Origin: Nocardioides sp. dk884
GTDB taxonomy: Bacteria > Actinomycetota > Actinomycetes > Propionibacteriales > Nocardioidaceae
NCBI RefSeq assembly: GCF_009557055.1
Contig: NZ_CP045649.1
Span: 1,587,501 to 1,651,500 of the forward strand
Direction of reading: 5' to 3'
Length of the DNA: 64,000 nucleotides
The position numbers and the translations under genes are program-made. Shown one piece after another: positions 55,846 to 63,961 of the stretch (position 1 is its first letter; each line of letters begins with the position of its first letter). The notes beneath the pieces were generated by a model. That model did not search any database. It saw only the letters and a list, made by a program, of their open reading frames with translations, and was not told the DNA's origin.

Positions 55846-56553
55846 TCAGCGCTTCACGGCGCGGGCGACCAGGCTGATGCCGGGCAGCCGGTGCACGGGC
55901 AGGAACCGCTCGCTGGCGACGGCGGCGCGCAGCCCGGCGTTGAGCACCGGGTGCACCTCCTCCATCTCGCTCTCGCTCTCGTTGTTCTTGCGGCGCATCC
56001 GTGCGACCGGGCGCAGCAGCACGTTCCAGGAGCGGATGTCGACGACCTCCAGGCCGGCGCCCTCCAGGAGGCTGGCCAGGTCGGCGCGCTCGTAGCGCCG
56101 CAGGTGGCCCAGCGCGACGTCGTGGCCGCTCCACAGCGCCATGCTGCACGGCACCGCGACCAGGACCCGGCCGCCGGGACGCAGCACCCGTGCGGTCTCG
56201 CTGGCCACGGCCTTGTCGTCCTCGATGTGCTCCCAGGCGTCGGTCGACATCACCAGGTCCATGGACGCATCGGCGACCGGCAGGCTCTGGGCGTCACCGC
56301 GGACGACCTTTAGGTCCCGACCGCGGGCGATGCTCGCCGCGACGGGGGAGTACTCGATGCCGGTGACATCCCAGCCGAGGTCGCGCAGCACGCCGGTGTT
56401 GCCGCCCCCGCCGCAGCCCACGTCGAGGGCGCGGCCCGGCGGGAGCGGGCGCACCAGACGTCGCACCAGCGCCCGCCGCTCGGCGTACCACCAGTGCTTC
56501 TTCTCCAAGGCCGCCGACTTGCGGATCTCCTGCGCGTCCACGCTGCGGAACAC
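55846..56553 (-). CDS. Class I SAM-dependent methyltransferase
   Basis: A 235-aa methyltransferase. Motif I is ALDVGCGGGGNTGVL, motif II VTGIEYSP, motif III GDAQSLPVADASMDLVMSTDAWEHI, motif IV ARVLRPGGRVLVAVP. The N-terminal KKHWWYAERRALVRRLV is shared with methyltransferases of cell-envelope loci. The GTG at 56553 is preferred; an in-frame ATG at 56589 adds 12 unlikely residues. Substrate unknown. Divergent from the DUF3068 gene across a region containing a dyad. Confidence 0.88.
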   Translation of the reverse strand: MFRSVDAQEIRKSAALEKKHWWYAERRALVRRLVRPLPPGRALDVGCGGGGNTGVLRDLGWDVTGIEYSPVAASIARGRDLKVVRGDAQSLPVADASMDLVMSTDAWEHIEDDKAVASETARVLRPGGRVLVAVPCSMALWSGHDVALGHLRRYERADLASLLEGAGLEVVDIRSWNVLLRPVARMRRKNNESESEMEEVHPVLNAGLRAAVASERFLPVHRLPGISLVARAVKR

Positions 56554-56587
56554 TACTGGTCGCTGGCACGGAGGGGGCCCGGATGAC

Positions 56588-56622
56588 ACGCGTCAAACCA
56601 TCACGACGGTTCGGTGACGCGT
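56588..56622. promoter_or_regulatory. Dyad in the methyltransferase/DUF3068 divergent promoter
   Basis: ACGCGTCA (56588-56595) and TGACGCGT (56615-56622) are perfect 8-bp arms separated by 19 bases, with AACC/GGTT inside. The spacing suits a dimeric regulator that could control both divergent genes. Confidence 0.35.
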
Positions 56623-56694
56623 GGGTTACTTCCTGGTACTCTGCCGCCGGGCCGCGTGACGTCTGTCACCTGGTGGGAGAGAAGGGGAGCTTTC

Positions 56695-57699
56695 ATGCGT
56701 CGAGTTGTTCCAGCGGTACTCGTGGGGCTGGGGGTGTTCCTCCTCGTGGCGGCGGCGCTGTTGAAGTTCTACGCCTACCCCAAGCTTGCGGTCGCCCCCA
56801 TCGACCAGAACAGCGAGACGACGTTGACGGCCGAGGGCGCGGTCATCTTCGACACCGACCCGTCGATGCTGACCGAGGTCATGGTCGACCTGGAGGCGGT
56901 GTCGACGACGCGTGGCGACGTCGACGCGAGCCAGGAGGCCAGCGATGACCTCGGCGAGGAGATCCGGGTCTGGACCGACACCCAGACGATCACCTCCGAC
57001 GACGGCGTCATCCGCTCGCAGAGCCGCGGCCGGGCGGCGTTCGACGCCCACACCGGCGAGGCGGTCGACTGCTGCGGTGCGTTCAGCGAGACCACCGAGG
57101 ACGAGCGCGTCTCGGTCGTGCGTGAGGGCCTGATCTACAAGTTCCCCTTCGACACCAAGAAGGAGACCTACGAGTGGTGGGACGGCACCGCCGCGACCAC
57201 CGTCCCGGCGGAGTTCGTCGAGGAGACCGACGTCGACGGCCTCGCCGTCTACAAGTTCGAGGCCGACCTGCCGCCCGCCGTGGTGGGCACCCGCGAGGTC
57301 CCCGCATCGGTGGTGGGCGAGCGCGGCTCGGACAACATCGAGGCTGACGTCGTCTACGCCAACAAGCGCACCTTCTACGTCGAGCCGGTGACCGGCGCGG
57401 TGATCGACCGCGTCGAGGAGCAGCGCTCCACCCTGGCGATCGACGGCGAGGAGCGGGCGACTACCACCGAGGCCGACCTCAGCTTCACCGACGCCCAGGT
57501 CGCCGAGAACGTCGATGAGTACGAGTCCAAGGCCTCGCTGCTCTCGATGGTCAACGGGCTGTTCCCGATCCTCGGGCTGGTCCTCGGACTGATCCTGATC
57601 GCTGTGGGCCTCCTGCTCAGCCGCCGTGGCGGCGACGCCGCTCCGGCCGGCGCGGGCGCCAAGGGCGACGACACGCGGCGCGCGACCGCCAAGGTCTGA
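56695..57699 (+). CDS. DUF3068 (PorA-family) membrane protein
   Basis: A 334-aa protein with an N-terminal TM anchor (residues 5-27), a large extracytoplasmic domain (about 28-285), and a C-terminal TM helix (about 287-310) with a short basic cytoplasmic tail. FYAYPKLAVAPIDQ after the anchor, EAVDCCGAFSET and TFYVEPVTGAVIDRVEEQ are DUF3068 features. Despite the 'PorA' label there is no evidence here for a pore. ATG at 56695 has AGGGGAG six bases upstream. The mycobacterial Rv0227c is, as I recall, in the same family. Confidence 0.88.
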   Translation: MRRVVPAVLVGLGVFLLVAAALLKFYAYPKLAVAPIDQNSETTLTAEGAVIFDTDPSMLTEVMVDLEAVSTTRGDVDASQEASDDLGEEIRVWTDTQTITSDDGVIRSQSRGRAAFDAHTGEAVDCCGAFSETTEDERVSVVREGLIYKFPFDTKKETYEWWDGTAATTVPAEFVEETDVDGLAVYKFEADLPPAVVGTREVPASVVGERGSDNIEADVVYANKRTFYVEPVTGAVIDRVEEQRSTLAIDGEERATTTEADLSFTDAQVAENVDEYESKASLLSMVNGLFPILGLVLGLILIAVGLLLSRRGGDAAPAGAGAKGDDTRRATAKV

Positions 57700-57735
57700 G
57701 CGCCGGGTGCCGATCGGCACCACCCAGTACCGCCC

Positions 57736-57770
57736 GAGACGGGGCGAGGCCACCGGCCTCGCCCCGTCTC
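57736..57770. terminator. Bidirectional terminator hairpin
   Basis: Perfect 16-bp arms 57736-57751 and 57755-57770 with a 3-base loop, between the convergent DUF3068 and methyltransferase genes. The arms share the gaggcc/ggcctc core with other terminators in the window. Confidence 0.8.
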
Positions 57771-57791
57771 TGCGTCTCGTGCAGGCCGGGC

Positions 57792-58649
57792 TCAGCCCAG
57801 CAGGTCGGCGCCGAAGATCGCGGTGCCGGGGGTGAACCGGCCCCGGGTCGCCGACCAGCCGCCCCAGACCCGGTCGTGCCCGGCGGGCCACTCGGGCTCC
57901 AGCAGCGTGGTGATCCGGAACCCGGCGCCGGCCAGCAGCGTCACCCAGTCGCCCAGCGTGCGGTGGTGCTCCACGTAGGAGACCTCGCCGGTGGCGTCGT
58001 CGACCTCGACGTACGGCGTGCGGTCCCAGTAGGGCTGGCTGGCGACCAGGCCGGCCTCGCCGGGGTCGTCGGGGAACATCCATCGCGTCGGGTGGGTGAT
58101 CGAGAAGGCGAAGCGCCCACCCGGGCGCAGCACGCGAGCGGTCTCCGCGACCGCCACGTCGATGTCGCGCACGAACTGCAGCGCGCCGAAGGAGGAGAAC
58201 ACGACGTCGAAGGAGGCGTCGGCGAACGGCAGGTCGGTCGCGGTGCCCAGCACCGACGGCACGACGACCCCGGACTCGAGGTCGATGCGGCGCGAGTGCT
58301 GCAGCTGGCGCAGTGACAGGTCGATGCCGTAGGCGCGGCCGCCCTGGGTGCGGATCCACCGCGAGCACTGACCCGCACCGGAACCGACCTCCAGCACGTC
58401 GCGGCCGGCGACCGGGCCGAGCACCCCGGCCTCCGACTCGGTGAGGCCCTCGGGACCCCACACGAAGCCGGTGTCGCCCAGGAACTCGCCGTGGGTGGCC
58501 TGGTACTCGTCGGCGTAGCGGTCCCAGTCCGGACCGTTGGCGTGCCGGGACTCGGTCTCGCTGACGGCTCGGCGCTCGACATGCATCGGTGGAAGCGGAG
58601 AATGGTGTCGGGAGTCGGGTGCGGCGGGGTTGCCCGAGGTGCTGCTCAC
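57792..58649 (-). CDS. SAM-dependent methyltransferase (class I)
   Basis: A 285-aa methyltransferase: DRYADEYQATHGEFLGD near residue 45, motif I DVLEVGSGAGQCSRWI, motif II YGIDLSLRQLQ, motif III LGTATDLPFADASFDVVFSSFGALQF, motif IV RVLRPGGRFAFSITHP. GTG at 58649 is about 13 bases after a TATTAAC stretch on the minus strand, so a leaderless or short-leader mRNA is possible; a start at codon 24 (VERRAVSETE) is the alternative. Substrate unknown. Divergent from rpsA. Confidence 0.87.
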   Translation of the reverse strand: MSSTSGNPAAPDSRHHSPLPPMHVERRAVSETESRHANGPDWDRYADEYQATHGEFLGDTGFVWGPEGLTESEAGVLGPVAGRDVLEVGSGAGQCSRWIRTQGGRAYGIDLSLRQLQHSRRIDLESGVVVPSVLGTATDLPFADASFDVVFSSFGALQFVRDIDVAVAETARVLRPGGRFAFSITHPTRWMFPDDPGEAGLVASQPYWDRTPYVEVDDATGEVSYVEHHRTLGDWVTLLAGAGFRITTLLEPEWPAGHDRVWGGWSATRGRFTPGTAIFGADLLG

Positions 58650-58692
58650 GACTCGACGTTAATACGTTCCGTCGGCCCCGGCAGCGCCTGGG

Positions 58693-58722
58693 TTGGACGG
58701 TGTGCGGCGTGCGGCGTACGCT
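58693..58722 (+). promoter_or_regulatory. rpsA promoter
   Basis: -35 TTGGAC (58693-58698), 18-base spacer, -10 TACGCT (58717-58722). Inferred +1 near 58729, giving rpsA a leader of about 147 bases. This is the best two-box promoter in the window. Confidence 0.6.
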
Positions 58723-58728
58723 GGCGGT

Positions 58729-58875
58729 TGCGCCAGAGGTCTGCCTGCGTCCCGGACGGAGTGGACACTCGCTCGCTATCACTGCTTCCGCTCGGGAGCG
58801 ACTCTCGATCGGTAGCGAAACCGGCCTTCGCGCGTGCCCGCACGACTTTCTGCCCACCAAGGAAATACTTCCCTT
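58729..58875 (+). promoter_or_regulatory. Structured 5' leader of rpsA
   Basis: The leader can form an outer stem TCGCTA/TAGCGA (58773-58778 with 58813-58818) enclosing an inner CGCTC/GAGCG stem. A separate CTGGCG/CGCCAG hairpin straddles the start of transcription. The ribosome site AAGGA is 12 bases before the ATG. Autoregulation by S1, known in Proteobacteria, is a possible role. Confidence 0.35.
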
Positions 58876-60354
58876 ATGACGAGCACCATCTCCGCTCTTC
58901 CGGACTACGACGCGCCTCAGGTCGCGATCAACGACATCGGGTCCGAAGAGGACTTCCTCGCCGCCATCGACGCGACGATCAAGTACTTCAACGACGGCGA
59001 CATCGTCTCCGGCACCATCGTCAAGGTCGACCGCGACGAGGTCCTGCTTGACATCGGCTACAAGACCGAGGGCGTCATCCCCTCGCGCGAGTTGTCGATC
59101 AAGCACGACGTCGACCCGTCCGAGGTCGTCTCGGTCGGTGACGAGGTCGAGGCCCTGGTCCTCCAGAAGGAGGACAAGGAAGGCCGCCTGATCCTGTCCA
59201 AGAAGCGCGCTCAGTACGAGCGTGCCTGGGGCACCATCGAGAAGGTCAAGGAGGAGGACGGCGTCGTCGAGGGCACCGTCATCGAGGTCGTCAAGGGCGG
59301 CCTCATCCTCGACATCGGCCTGCGCGGCTTCCTGCCCGCCTCCCTGGTGGAGATGCGTCGCGTCCGCGACCTCCAGCCCTACGTGGGTCAGACCCTCGAG
59401 GCCAAGATCATCGAGCTCGACAAGAACCGCAACAACGTGGTCCTGTCGCGCCGTGCCTGGCTCGAGCAGACCCAGTCCGAGGTTCGCCACGGCTTCCTGA
59501 CCCAGCTGCAGAAGGGTCAGATCCGCAAGGGTGTCGTCTCCTCGATCGTCAACTTCGGTGCGTTCGTGGACCTCGGCGGCGTCGACGGCCTCGTGCACGT
59601 CTCCGAGCTGTCGTGGAAGCACATCGACCACCCCTCCGAGGTCGTCGCCGTGGGCGACGAGGTCACCGTCGAGGTCCTCGACGTGGACATGGAGCGCGAG
59701 CGGGTCTCCCTGTCGCTCAAGGCGACGCAGGAGGACCCGTGGCAACACTTCGCCCGGACCCACCAGATCGGCCAGATCGTGCCGGGCAAGGTCACCAAGC
59801 TGGTGCCCTTCGGCTCGTTCGTCCGTGTCGAGGAGGGCATCGAGGGCCTGGTCCACATCTCCGAGCTGGCCGAGCGCCACGTGGAGATCCCGGAGCAGGT
59901 CGTCCAGGTCAACGACGACGTCATGGTCAAGATCATCGACATCGACCTCGAGCGTCGTCGGATCTCGCTGTCGCTGAAGCAGGCCAACGAGACCGCTGCG
60001 GCGAGCGACGTCGAGGAGTTCGACCCGACGCTGTACGGCATGCCGGCGACCTACGACGAGCAGGGCAACTACGTCTACCCCGAGGGCTTCGACCCGGAGA
60101 CCGGCGAGTGGCTCGAGGGCTTCGAGGACCAGCGCGCCGTCTGGGAGGACCAGTACGCCAAGGCGCACGCCCGCTGGGAGGCCCACGTCAAGCAGCAGGC
60201 CGAGGCCCGCAAGGCCGAGGCCGAGGCTGGCGAGGCCACCTCGTACTCCTCCTCGGCCGAGGTCGAGACCAGCGAGGAGACCGGTGGCGGCTCGCTCGCC
60301 TCGGACGAGGCGCTGCAGGCTCTCCGCGAGAAGCTCACCGGCGGCGGCAACTGA
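58876..60354 (+). CDS. rpsA: 30S ribosomal protein S1
   Basis: 492 aa with four S1 RNA-binding domains, the actinobacterial form (E. coli has six). Domains start at about residues 38 (GDIVSGTIVKVDRDEVLLDIG), 122 (GVVEGTVIEVVKGGLILDIG), 212 (GQIRKGVVSSIVNFGAFVDLG) and 297 (GQIVPGKVTKLVPFGSFVRV). The C-terminal 120 residues are acidic and low-complexity. ATG at 58876 was chosen over 58834. Preceded by a two-box promoter and followed by a strong hairpin. Confidence 0.97.
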   Translation: MTSTISALPDYDAPQVAINDIGSEEDFLAAIDATIKYFNDGDIVSGTIVKVDRDEVLLDIGYKTEGVIPSRELSIKHDVDPSEVVSVGDEVEALVLQKEDKEGRLILSKKRAQYERAWGTIEKVKEEDGVVEGTVIEVVKGGLILDIGLRGFLPASLVEMRRVRDLQPYVGQTLEAKIIELDKNRNNVVLSRRAWLEQTQSEVRHGFLTQLQKGQIRKGVVSSIVNFGAFVDLGGVDGLVHVSELSWKHIDHPSEVVAVGDEVTVEVLDVDMERERVSLSLKATQEDPWQHFARTHQIGQIVPGKVTKLVPFGSFVRVEEGIEGLVHISELAERHVEIPEQVVQVNDDVMVKIIDIDLERRRISLSLKQANETAAASDVEEFDPTLYGMPATYDEQGNYVYPEGFDPETGEWLEGFEDQRAVWEDQYAKAHARWEAHVKQQAEARKAEAEAGEATSYSSSAEVETSEETGGGSLASDEALQALREKLTGGGN

Positions 60355-60384
60355 TCCGCTGAAGGACTTCTCCACCAGCTGAAC

Positions 60385-60424
60385 CACCGAGGCCCGGTCA
60401 CCGCGAGGTGACCGGGCCTCGGTG
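60385..60424. terminator. rpsA terminator
   Basis: Perfect 18-bp arms 60385-60402 and 60407-60424 closing a GCGA (GNRA-type) tetraloop, between convergent rpsA and the AraC-type regulator gene. Confidence 0.85.
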
Positions 60425-60450
60425 CGTCCCGGGCCGTGCGAGGAGCGGGT

Positions 60451-61398
60451 TCAGCAGGCGAAGCGGCGGCGGTACTGCTGGGGGCTCAGGCCGCGCGCAC
60501 GGGTGAGGTGCAGGCGCAGGTTCGCGGCGTTGCCGAAGCCCACGTCGGCGGCGATCCGGTCGATGGTGTGATCGGTGCGCTCGAGCAGCTGCTCGGCGCG
60601 CAGCACCCGCTGGGCGGTCACCCAGGCGTGCGGGGTCGCGCCGACCTCGGCGCGGAAGCGGCGCGCGAACGTGCGCGGCGACATCAGCGTGCGGTGCGCG
60701 AGCGTGGCGACATCGAGCTCGAGGTGCAGGTTGTCCAGGGCCCACTGCTGCAGGGCGCCGAAGGTCTCCTCGCGCAGGTCGGGCACGGGGCGCTCGATGA
60801 ACTGCGCCTGGCCGCCGTCGCGCTGCGGCGGCACCACCATGCGCCGCGCGATGGTGGCGGCCACCGCCGAGCCGTGCTCCTGGCGCCAGATGTGCAGGGA
60901 GGCGTCGATGCTGGCGGCGGTCCCGGCGCTGGTCACGACCCGGCCGGAGTCGACGTGGAGGACCTCGGGCACGACGCGAGCGCGGGGGAATCGCCGGGAG
61001 AGCTCCTCGGTGTAGCGCCAGTGGGTCGTGCACTCGCGGTCGTCGAGGAGCCCGGCCTCGCCGAGCACGAAGGCGCCGGTGCACATCGACATCAGCCGGG
61101 CGCCGCGGTCGTGAGCAGTCCGCAGTGCCTCGAGGACGGGCGGCGGGACGCTCTGGGCGAGCCCCTCGGTCGGCAGCGCCACCACCAGGTCGGCCCGGGT
61201 CACCCGCTCGAGGTCGTGGTCGACGCTGATCGTGAACCCCGCGCCGGTGCGGACCGGACCGGGGACGGCCGCGCACAGGGCGAAGTCCAGCACCGGCAGC
61301 CCGTCGTCGCTGCGGTCGCTGCCGAAGGCCTCGCAGGCGACCCCGAGCTCGAAGGCCGTGATGCCGTCGTAGGTGATCACGGCCACGTTGGTGAGCAT
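60451..61398 (-). CDS. GlxA-family transcriptional regulator (DJ-1/PfpI + AraC)
   Basis: A 315-aa regulator with an N-terminal DJ-1/PfpI-like domain (NVAVITYDGITAFELGVACEAFG; the elbow is LMSMCTGAFVLGEAGLLD) and a C-terminal AraC DNA-binding domain (TLMSPRTFARRFRAEVGATPHAWV, DRIAADVGFGNAANLRLHL, LSPQQYRRRF). The N-terminal domain in this family senses a ligand. ATG at 61398 gives the standard N-terminus. Divergent from a small membrane-protein gene; two related dyads lie between them. Confidence 0.93.
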   Translation of the reverse strand: MLTNVAVITYDGITAFELGVACEAFGSDRSDDGLPVLDFALCAAVPGPVRTGAGFTISVDHDLERVTRADLVVALPTEGLAQSVPPPVLEALRTAHDRGARLMSMCTGAFVLGEAGLLDDRECTTHWRYTEELSRRFPRARVVPEVLHVDSGRVVTSAGTAASIDASLHIWRQEHGSAVAATIARRMVVPPQRDGGQAQFIERPVPDLREETFGALQQWALDNLHLELDVATLAHRTLMSPRTFARRFRAEVGATPHAWVTAQRVLRAEQLLERTDHTIDRIAADVGFGNAANLRLHLTRARGLSPQQYRRRFAC

Positions 61399-61408
61399 CG
61401 ATCCAGCA

Positions 61409-61464
61409 TGCCACGCGGTTGGCAGGAAATCGATGGGCATAGACAGGTCTGCCACTCGTGGCAG
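61409..61464. promoter_or_regulatory. Two TGCCA/TGGCA dyads in the divergent promoter
   Basis: TGCCA-N6-TGGCA at 61409-61424 and CTGCCAC-TC-GTGGCAG at 61449-61464 share arms and lie about 40 bases apart, i.e. on the same face of the helix. They are the natural candidate operators for the GlxA-type regulator that starts at 61398. Confidence 0.45.
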
Positions 61465-61491
61465 GATCACGACGAGCGAAGGATTGCTGCC

Positions 61492-61638
61492 ATGACCTTC
61501 GTGATCCTTCTTCTCGTCCTCGCGGCGGTGCTCCTCGGAGGCACGCTGCGTCTGCTCGCGCGAGACAGCCGCGGCCCGGCCGCGCCGCCGTCCTCGCACG
61601 TCCAGGACCCGCAGTTCCGGGCGCCGGGGGCGCGCTGA
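61492..61638 (+). CDS. Small single-TM membrane protein
   Basis: A 48-aa protein: TM helix at residues 2-19 (TFVILLLVLAAVLLGGTL), a basic LARDSRG stop-transfer segment and a Pro-rich tail. GAAGGA lies 7-8 bases before the ATG. Function unknown. Its promoter region holds the dyads above, so the adjacent regulator may control it. Confidence 0.6.
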   Translation: MTFVILLLVLAAVLLGGTLRLLARDSRGPAAPPSSHVQDPQFRAPGAR

Positions 61639-61683
61639 CCCCCTCCCGTCGGCGAGCCTTGGTCCGGTGAGCATGATCGGTCC

Positions 61684-62193
61684 ATGACGACCCGGTTGCT
61701 GCTCCTGGCCGACACCCACCTGCCGCGACGGGCGCGTGCCCTGCCCGAGCAGGTGTGGGCGGAGGTCGACCGCGCCGACGTCGTGGTCCACGCCGGCGAC
61801 TGGGTCGACGTCTCGCTCCTCGACGACCTCGAGGCCCGGGCGCGGCGGTTGGTCGGGGTCTACGGCAACAACGACCACGGGGTGCTGCGCGAGCGGCTGC
61901 CGGAGGTCGCGCGCGCGGAGATCGACGGCGTGCGCCTCGGCGTCGTGCACGAGACCGGCTCCGCCGCGGGCCGCGAGGAGCGCTGCAGCGCGGCGTACGA
62001 CGACCTCGACGTGCTGGTCTTCGGCCACTCCCACATCCCGTGGGACACCACGACCGCCACCGGCCTGCGACTGCTCAACCCCGGGTCCCCGACCGACCGG
62101 CGCCGCCAGCCGCACTGCACCTACATGACGGCGCTCGCCGGCGCCGGCGAGCTGCGCGAGGTGACGCTGCACCGACTGCCCCCGCGCGGTTGA
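61684..62193 (+). CDS. YfcE-type metallophosphoesterase
   Basis: A 169-aa calcineurin-like phosphodiesterase of the YfcE/MJ0936 type. Metal ligands: LLLADTHLPRR (D-x-H), VVHAGDW (GD), VYGNNDH (GNxDH), VHE, and VFGHSHIPWD (GHSH), with LLNPGSPTDRR near the end. Cytoplasmic. ATG at 61684 is preceded by CATGAT six bases upstream, possibly a leaderless start. Physiological substrate unknown. Confidence 0.92.
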   Translation: MTTRLLLLADTHLPRRARALPEQVWAEVDRADVVVHAGDWVDVSLLDDLEARARRLVGVYGNNDHGVLRERLPEVARAEIDGVRLGVVHETGSAAGREERCSAAYDDLDVLVFGHSHIPWDTTTATGLRLLNPGSPTDRRRQPHCTYMTALAGAGELREVTLHRLPPRG

Positions 62194-62203
62194 GCCGACG
62201 CGC

Positions 62204-63826
62204 TCACTCCGCGAGCAGTCCGGCCCCGCGGCGCGCGTAGAGGTCGAGCACGACCTGGCGGTCGATGACGCCGCAGCGCTGCGCCCACTCGTCGTACGCC
62301 GCGGCGAGGTCGGCGACGAGCTCCGGGTGCTCGCCGGCGAGGTCGGAGAGCTCGGTGCGGTCGGTGACCATGTCGTAGAGCTCCCAGTCCTGGGCGTGCT
62401 TGCGCACCAGCTTCCAGCGTCCGCGCCGCGCGCCCGAGTTGCCCTCGTGCTCCCAGGTCAGCAATCGCTGGTCGTCGGTGGCGTCGTCGATCAGCGTCGG
62501 CAGCAGGCTGGAGCCCTCGGGCGGGTGCACCTCGCGGCCGGCCGCCGCGCGGTCGTAGTCGGCCCCGCTGACCTCGAGTAGCGTCGCCATGATGTCGGTC
62601 AGCTGGTGGGGCTGGTGGCGCAGGCGGGCCTTGGTGCCGAGCTCGGCCGGCCAGTGGACCACGAGCGGGGTGGCGATGCCGCCCTCGTGGATCCAGTGCT
62701 TGTACTCGCGGAACGGGGTGTTGGAGAGGTTGGCCCAGGATCGGCCGTAGGTGGCGTAGCTGTCCTCGCCGCCCGGTCGGATGCTCGGGTCGTTGCCCGG
62801 ACGCACCGGCTCGCCGGCGCGGGTGGTGTCGTCGAAGCTGACGTAGGTGGTCACGAACTCCTGGGCGCTCTCCAGCGGCATCTCCTCGGCGCACCCGCCG
62901 TTGTCGGAGAGGAACAGGAACAGCGTGTCCTCCAGGGCGTCCTGCTCGCGCAGCTGGGCCACGATCCGCCCGACCCCCTGGTCGACCCGGTCGACCTGCG
63001 CGGCGTACACCGCCATCCGCAGTGCCTCCCACTCCTTGTCCTCGACCTGGCTCCAGGCCGGCACCCGCGGGTCACGGTCGCTCAGCGGCCAGTCGGGGGC
63101 GATGATCCCGGACTTCACCAGCCGCTCCAGGCGCTGCTCGCGCAGCTCGTCCCAGCCGGCGTCGAAGCGCCCGGCGTACGACGCGATGTCCTCCGGACGC
63201 GCGTGCAGCGGCCAGTGCGGCGCGGTGTAGGCGGTGTAGAGGAAGAACGGGGCGTCGGCGTGCTCGGCGTGGTGCTGGCGCAGGAACTCGACCGCGTGGT
63301 CGGTGATCGCGTCGGTGTAGTAGAAATCCGGGTCCGCGAGCGCCTCGTCGTCGATGGTGGTCTCGTCGCGGGTGAGGGTGCGCGGGCGGAAGAAGCTGCC
63401 GGCGCCCTCGAGGGTGCCGTAGAAGGCATCGAAGCCGCGCCGGGTGGGCCAGCTCGCGGCGGGGGTGTGGATGTCGCCGGAGAGGTGCCACTTGCCCGCG
63501 ATGTAGCTGCGGTAGCCCGCGGTGCCGAGCGCCTCGGCGAGGGTGACGTTGCGGTCGTTGAGCGTGCCGGGGTAGCCCTCGGGGGAGTCGTCGTAGTTGA
63601 GGATGCCGATCCCGGTCTGGTGCGGGTGCAGGCCGGTCATCAGCGACGCGCGCGAGGGGCTGCAGCGCGCCGTGTTGTAGAACTGCGTCAGCCGCACCCC
63701 CGACTCCGCCAGCGCGTCGATGTGGGGTGTGCGGATCTCGCCTCCGTAGCACCCGATGTCGGAGAAGCCCATGTCGTCCACGAGGACGATCACGACATGG
63801 GGGCGGCGGGCGGTGCGCTGCGGCAT
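62204..63826 (-). CDS. Arylsulfatase, type I (formylglycine-dependent)
   Basis: A 540-aa sulfatase of the alkaline phosphatase superfamily. Metal-binding Asp17-Asp18 (VLVDDMGFSDIG), the nucleophile motif CSPSRASLMTG with Cys55 to be converted to formylglycine, GYRSYIAGKWHLSG (Lys/His pair), and LFLSDNGG (second metal Asp-Asn). No signal peptide, so cytoplasmic. It depends on a formylglycine-generating enzyme, not seen in the window. Convergent with the phosphoesterase gene (10-base gap). Confidence 0.93.
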   Translation of the reverse strand: MPQRTARRPHVVIVLVDDMGFSDIGCYGGEIRTPHIDALAESGVRLTQFYNTARCSPSRASLMTGLHPHQTGIGILNYDDSPEGYPGTLNDRNVTLAEALGTAGYRSYIAGKWHLSGDIHTPAASWPTRRGFDAFYGTLEGAGSFFRPRTLTRDETTIDDEALADPDFYYTDAITDHAVEFLRQHHAEHADAPFFLYTAYTAPHWPLHARPEDIASYAGRFDAGWDELREQRLERLVKSGIIAPDWPLSDRDPRVPAWSQVEDKEWEALRMAVYAAQVDRVDQGVGRIVAQLREQDALEDTLFLFLSDNGGCAEEMPLESAQEFVTTYVSFDDTTRAGEPVRPGNDPSIRPGGEDSYATYGRSWANLSNTPFREYKHWIHEGGIATPLVVHWPAELGTKARLRHQPHQLTDIMATLLEVSGADYDRAAAGREVHPPEGSSLLPTLIDDATDDQRLLTWEHEGNSGARRGRWKLVRKHAQDWELYDMVTDRTELSDLAGEHPELVADLAAAYDEWAQRCGVIDRQVVLDLYARRGAGLLAE

Positions 63827-63937
63827 GGGGGCTCTTCTCTGCTCGGCGGTCTCGGGTGCTCGGTGGTCCGTACGGCGCGCCGTGGCGGTGGACGCGGCCG
63901 CGGTCCGTGTTTAATGTGCACAATACCGATGGAGTTA
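63827..63937. promoter_or_regulatory. Divergent promoter region of the sulfatase gene
   Basis: This region turns AT-rich near 63909-63950, unlike the rest of the window. TGTGCACA (63915-63922) is a perfect 8-bp palindrome in TTAATGTGCACAATACC and could be an operator for both divergent genes. No -35/-10 pair can be fixed with confidence. Confidence 0.35.
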
Positions 63938-63961
63938 ATGAATCAGAGAAAGTTGGACGCC

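Noticed and set aside
56626-60387. 1253-codon open frame antisense to DUF3068 and rpsA
   Set aside because: It spans a two-gene region plus two hairpin terminators, and part of it is merely an alternative frame of the methyltransferase gene.
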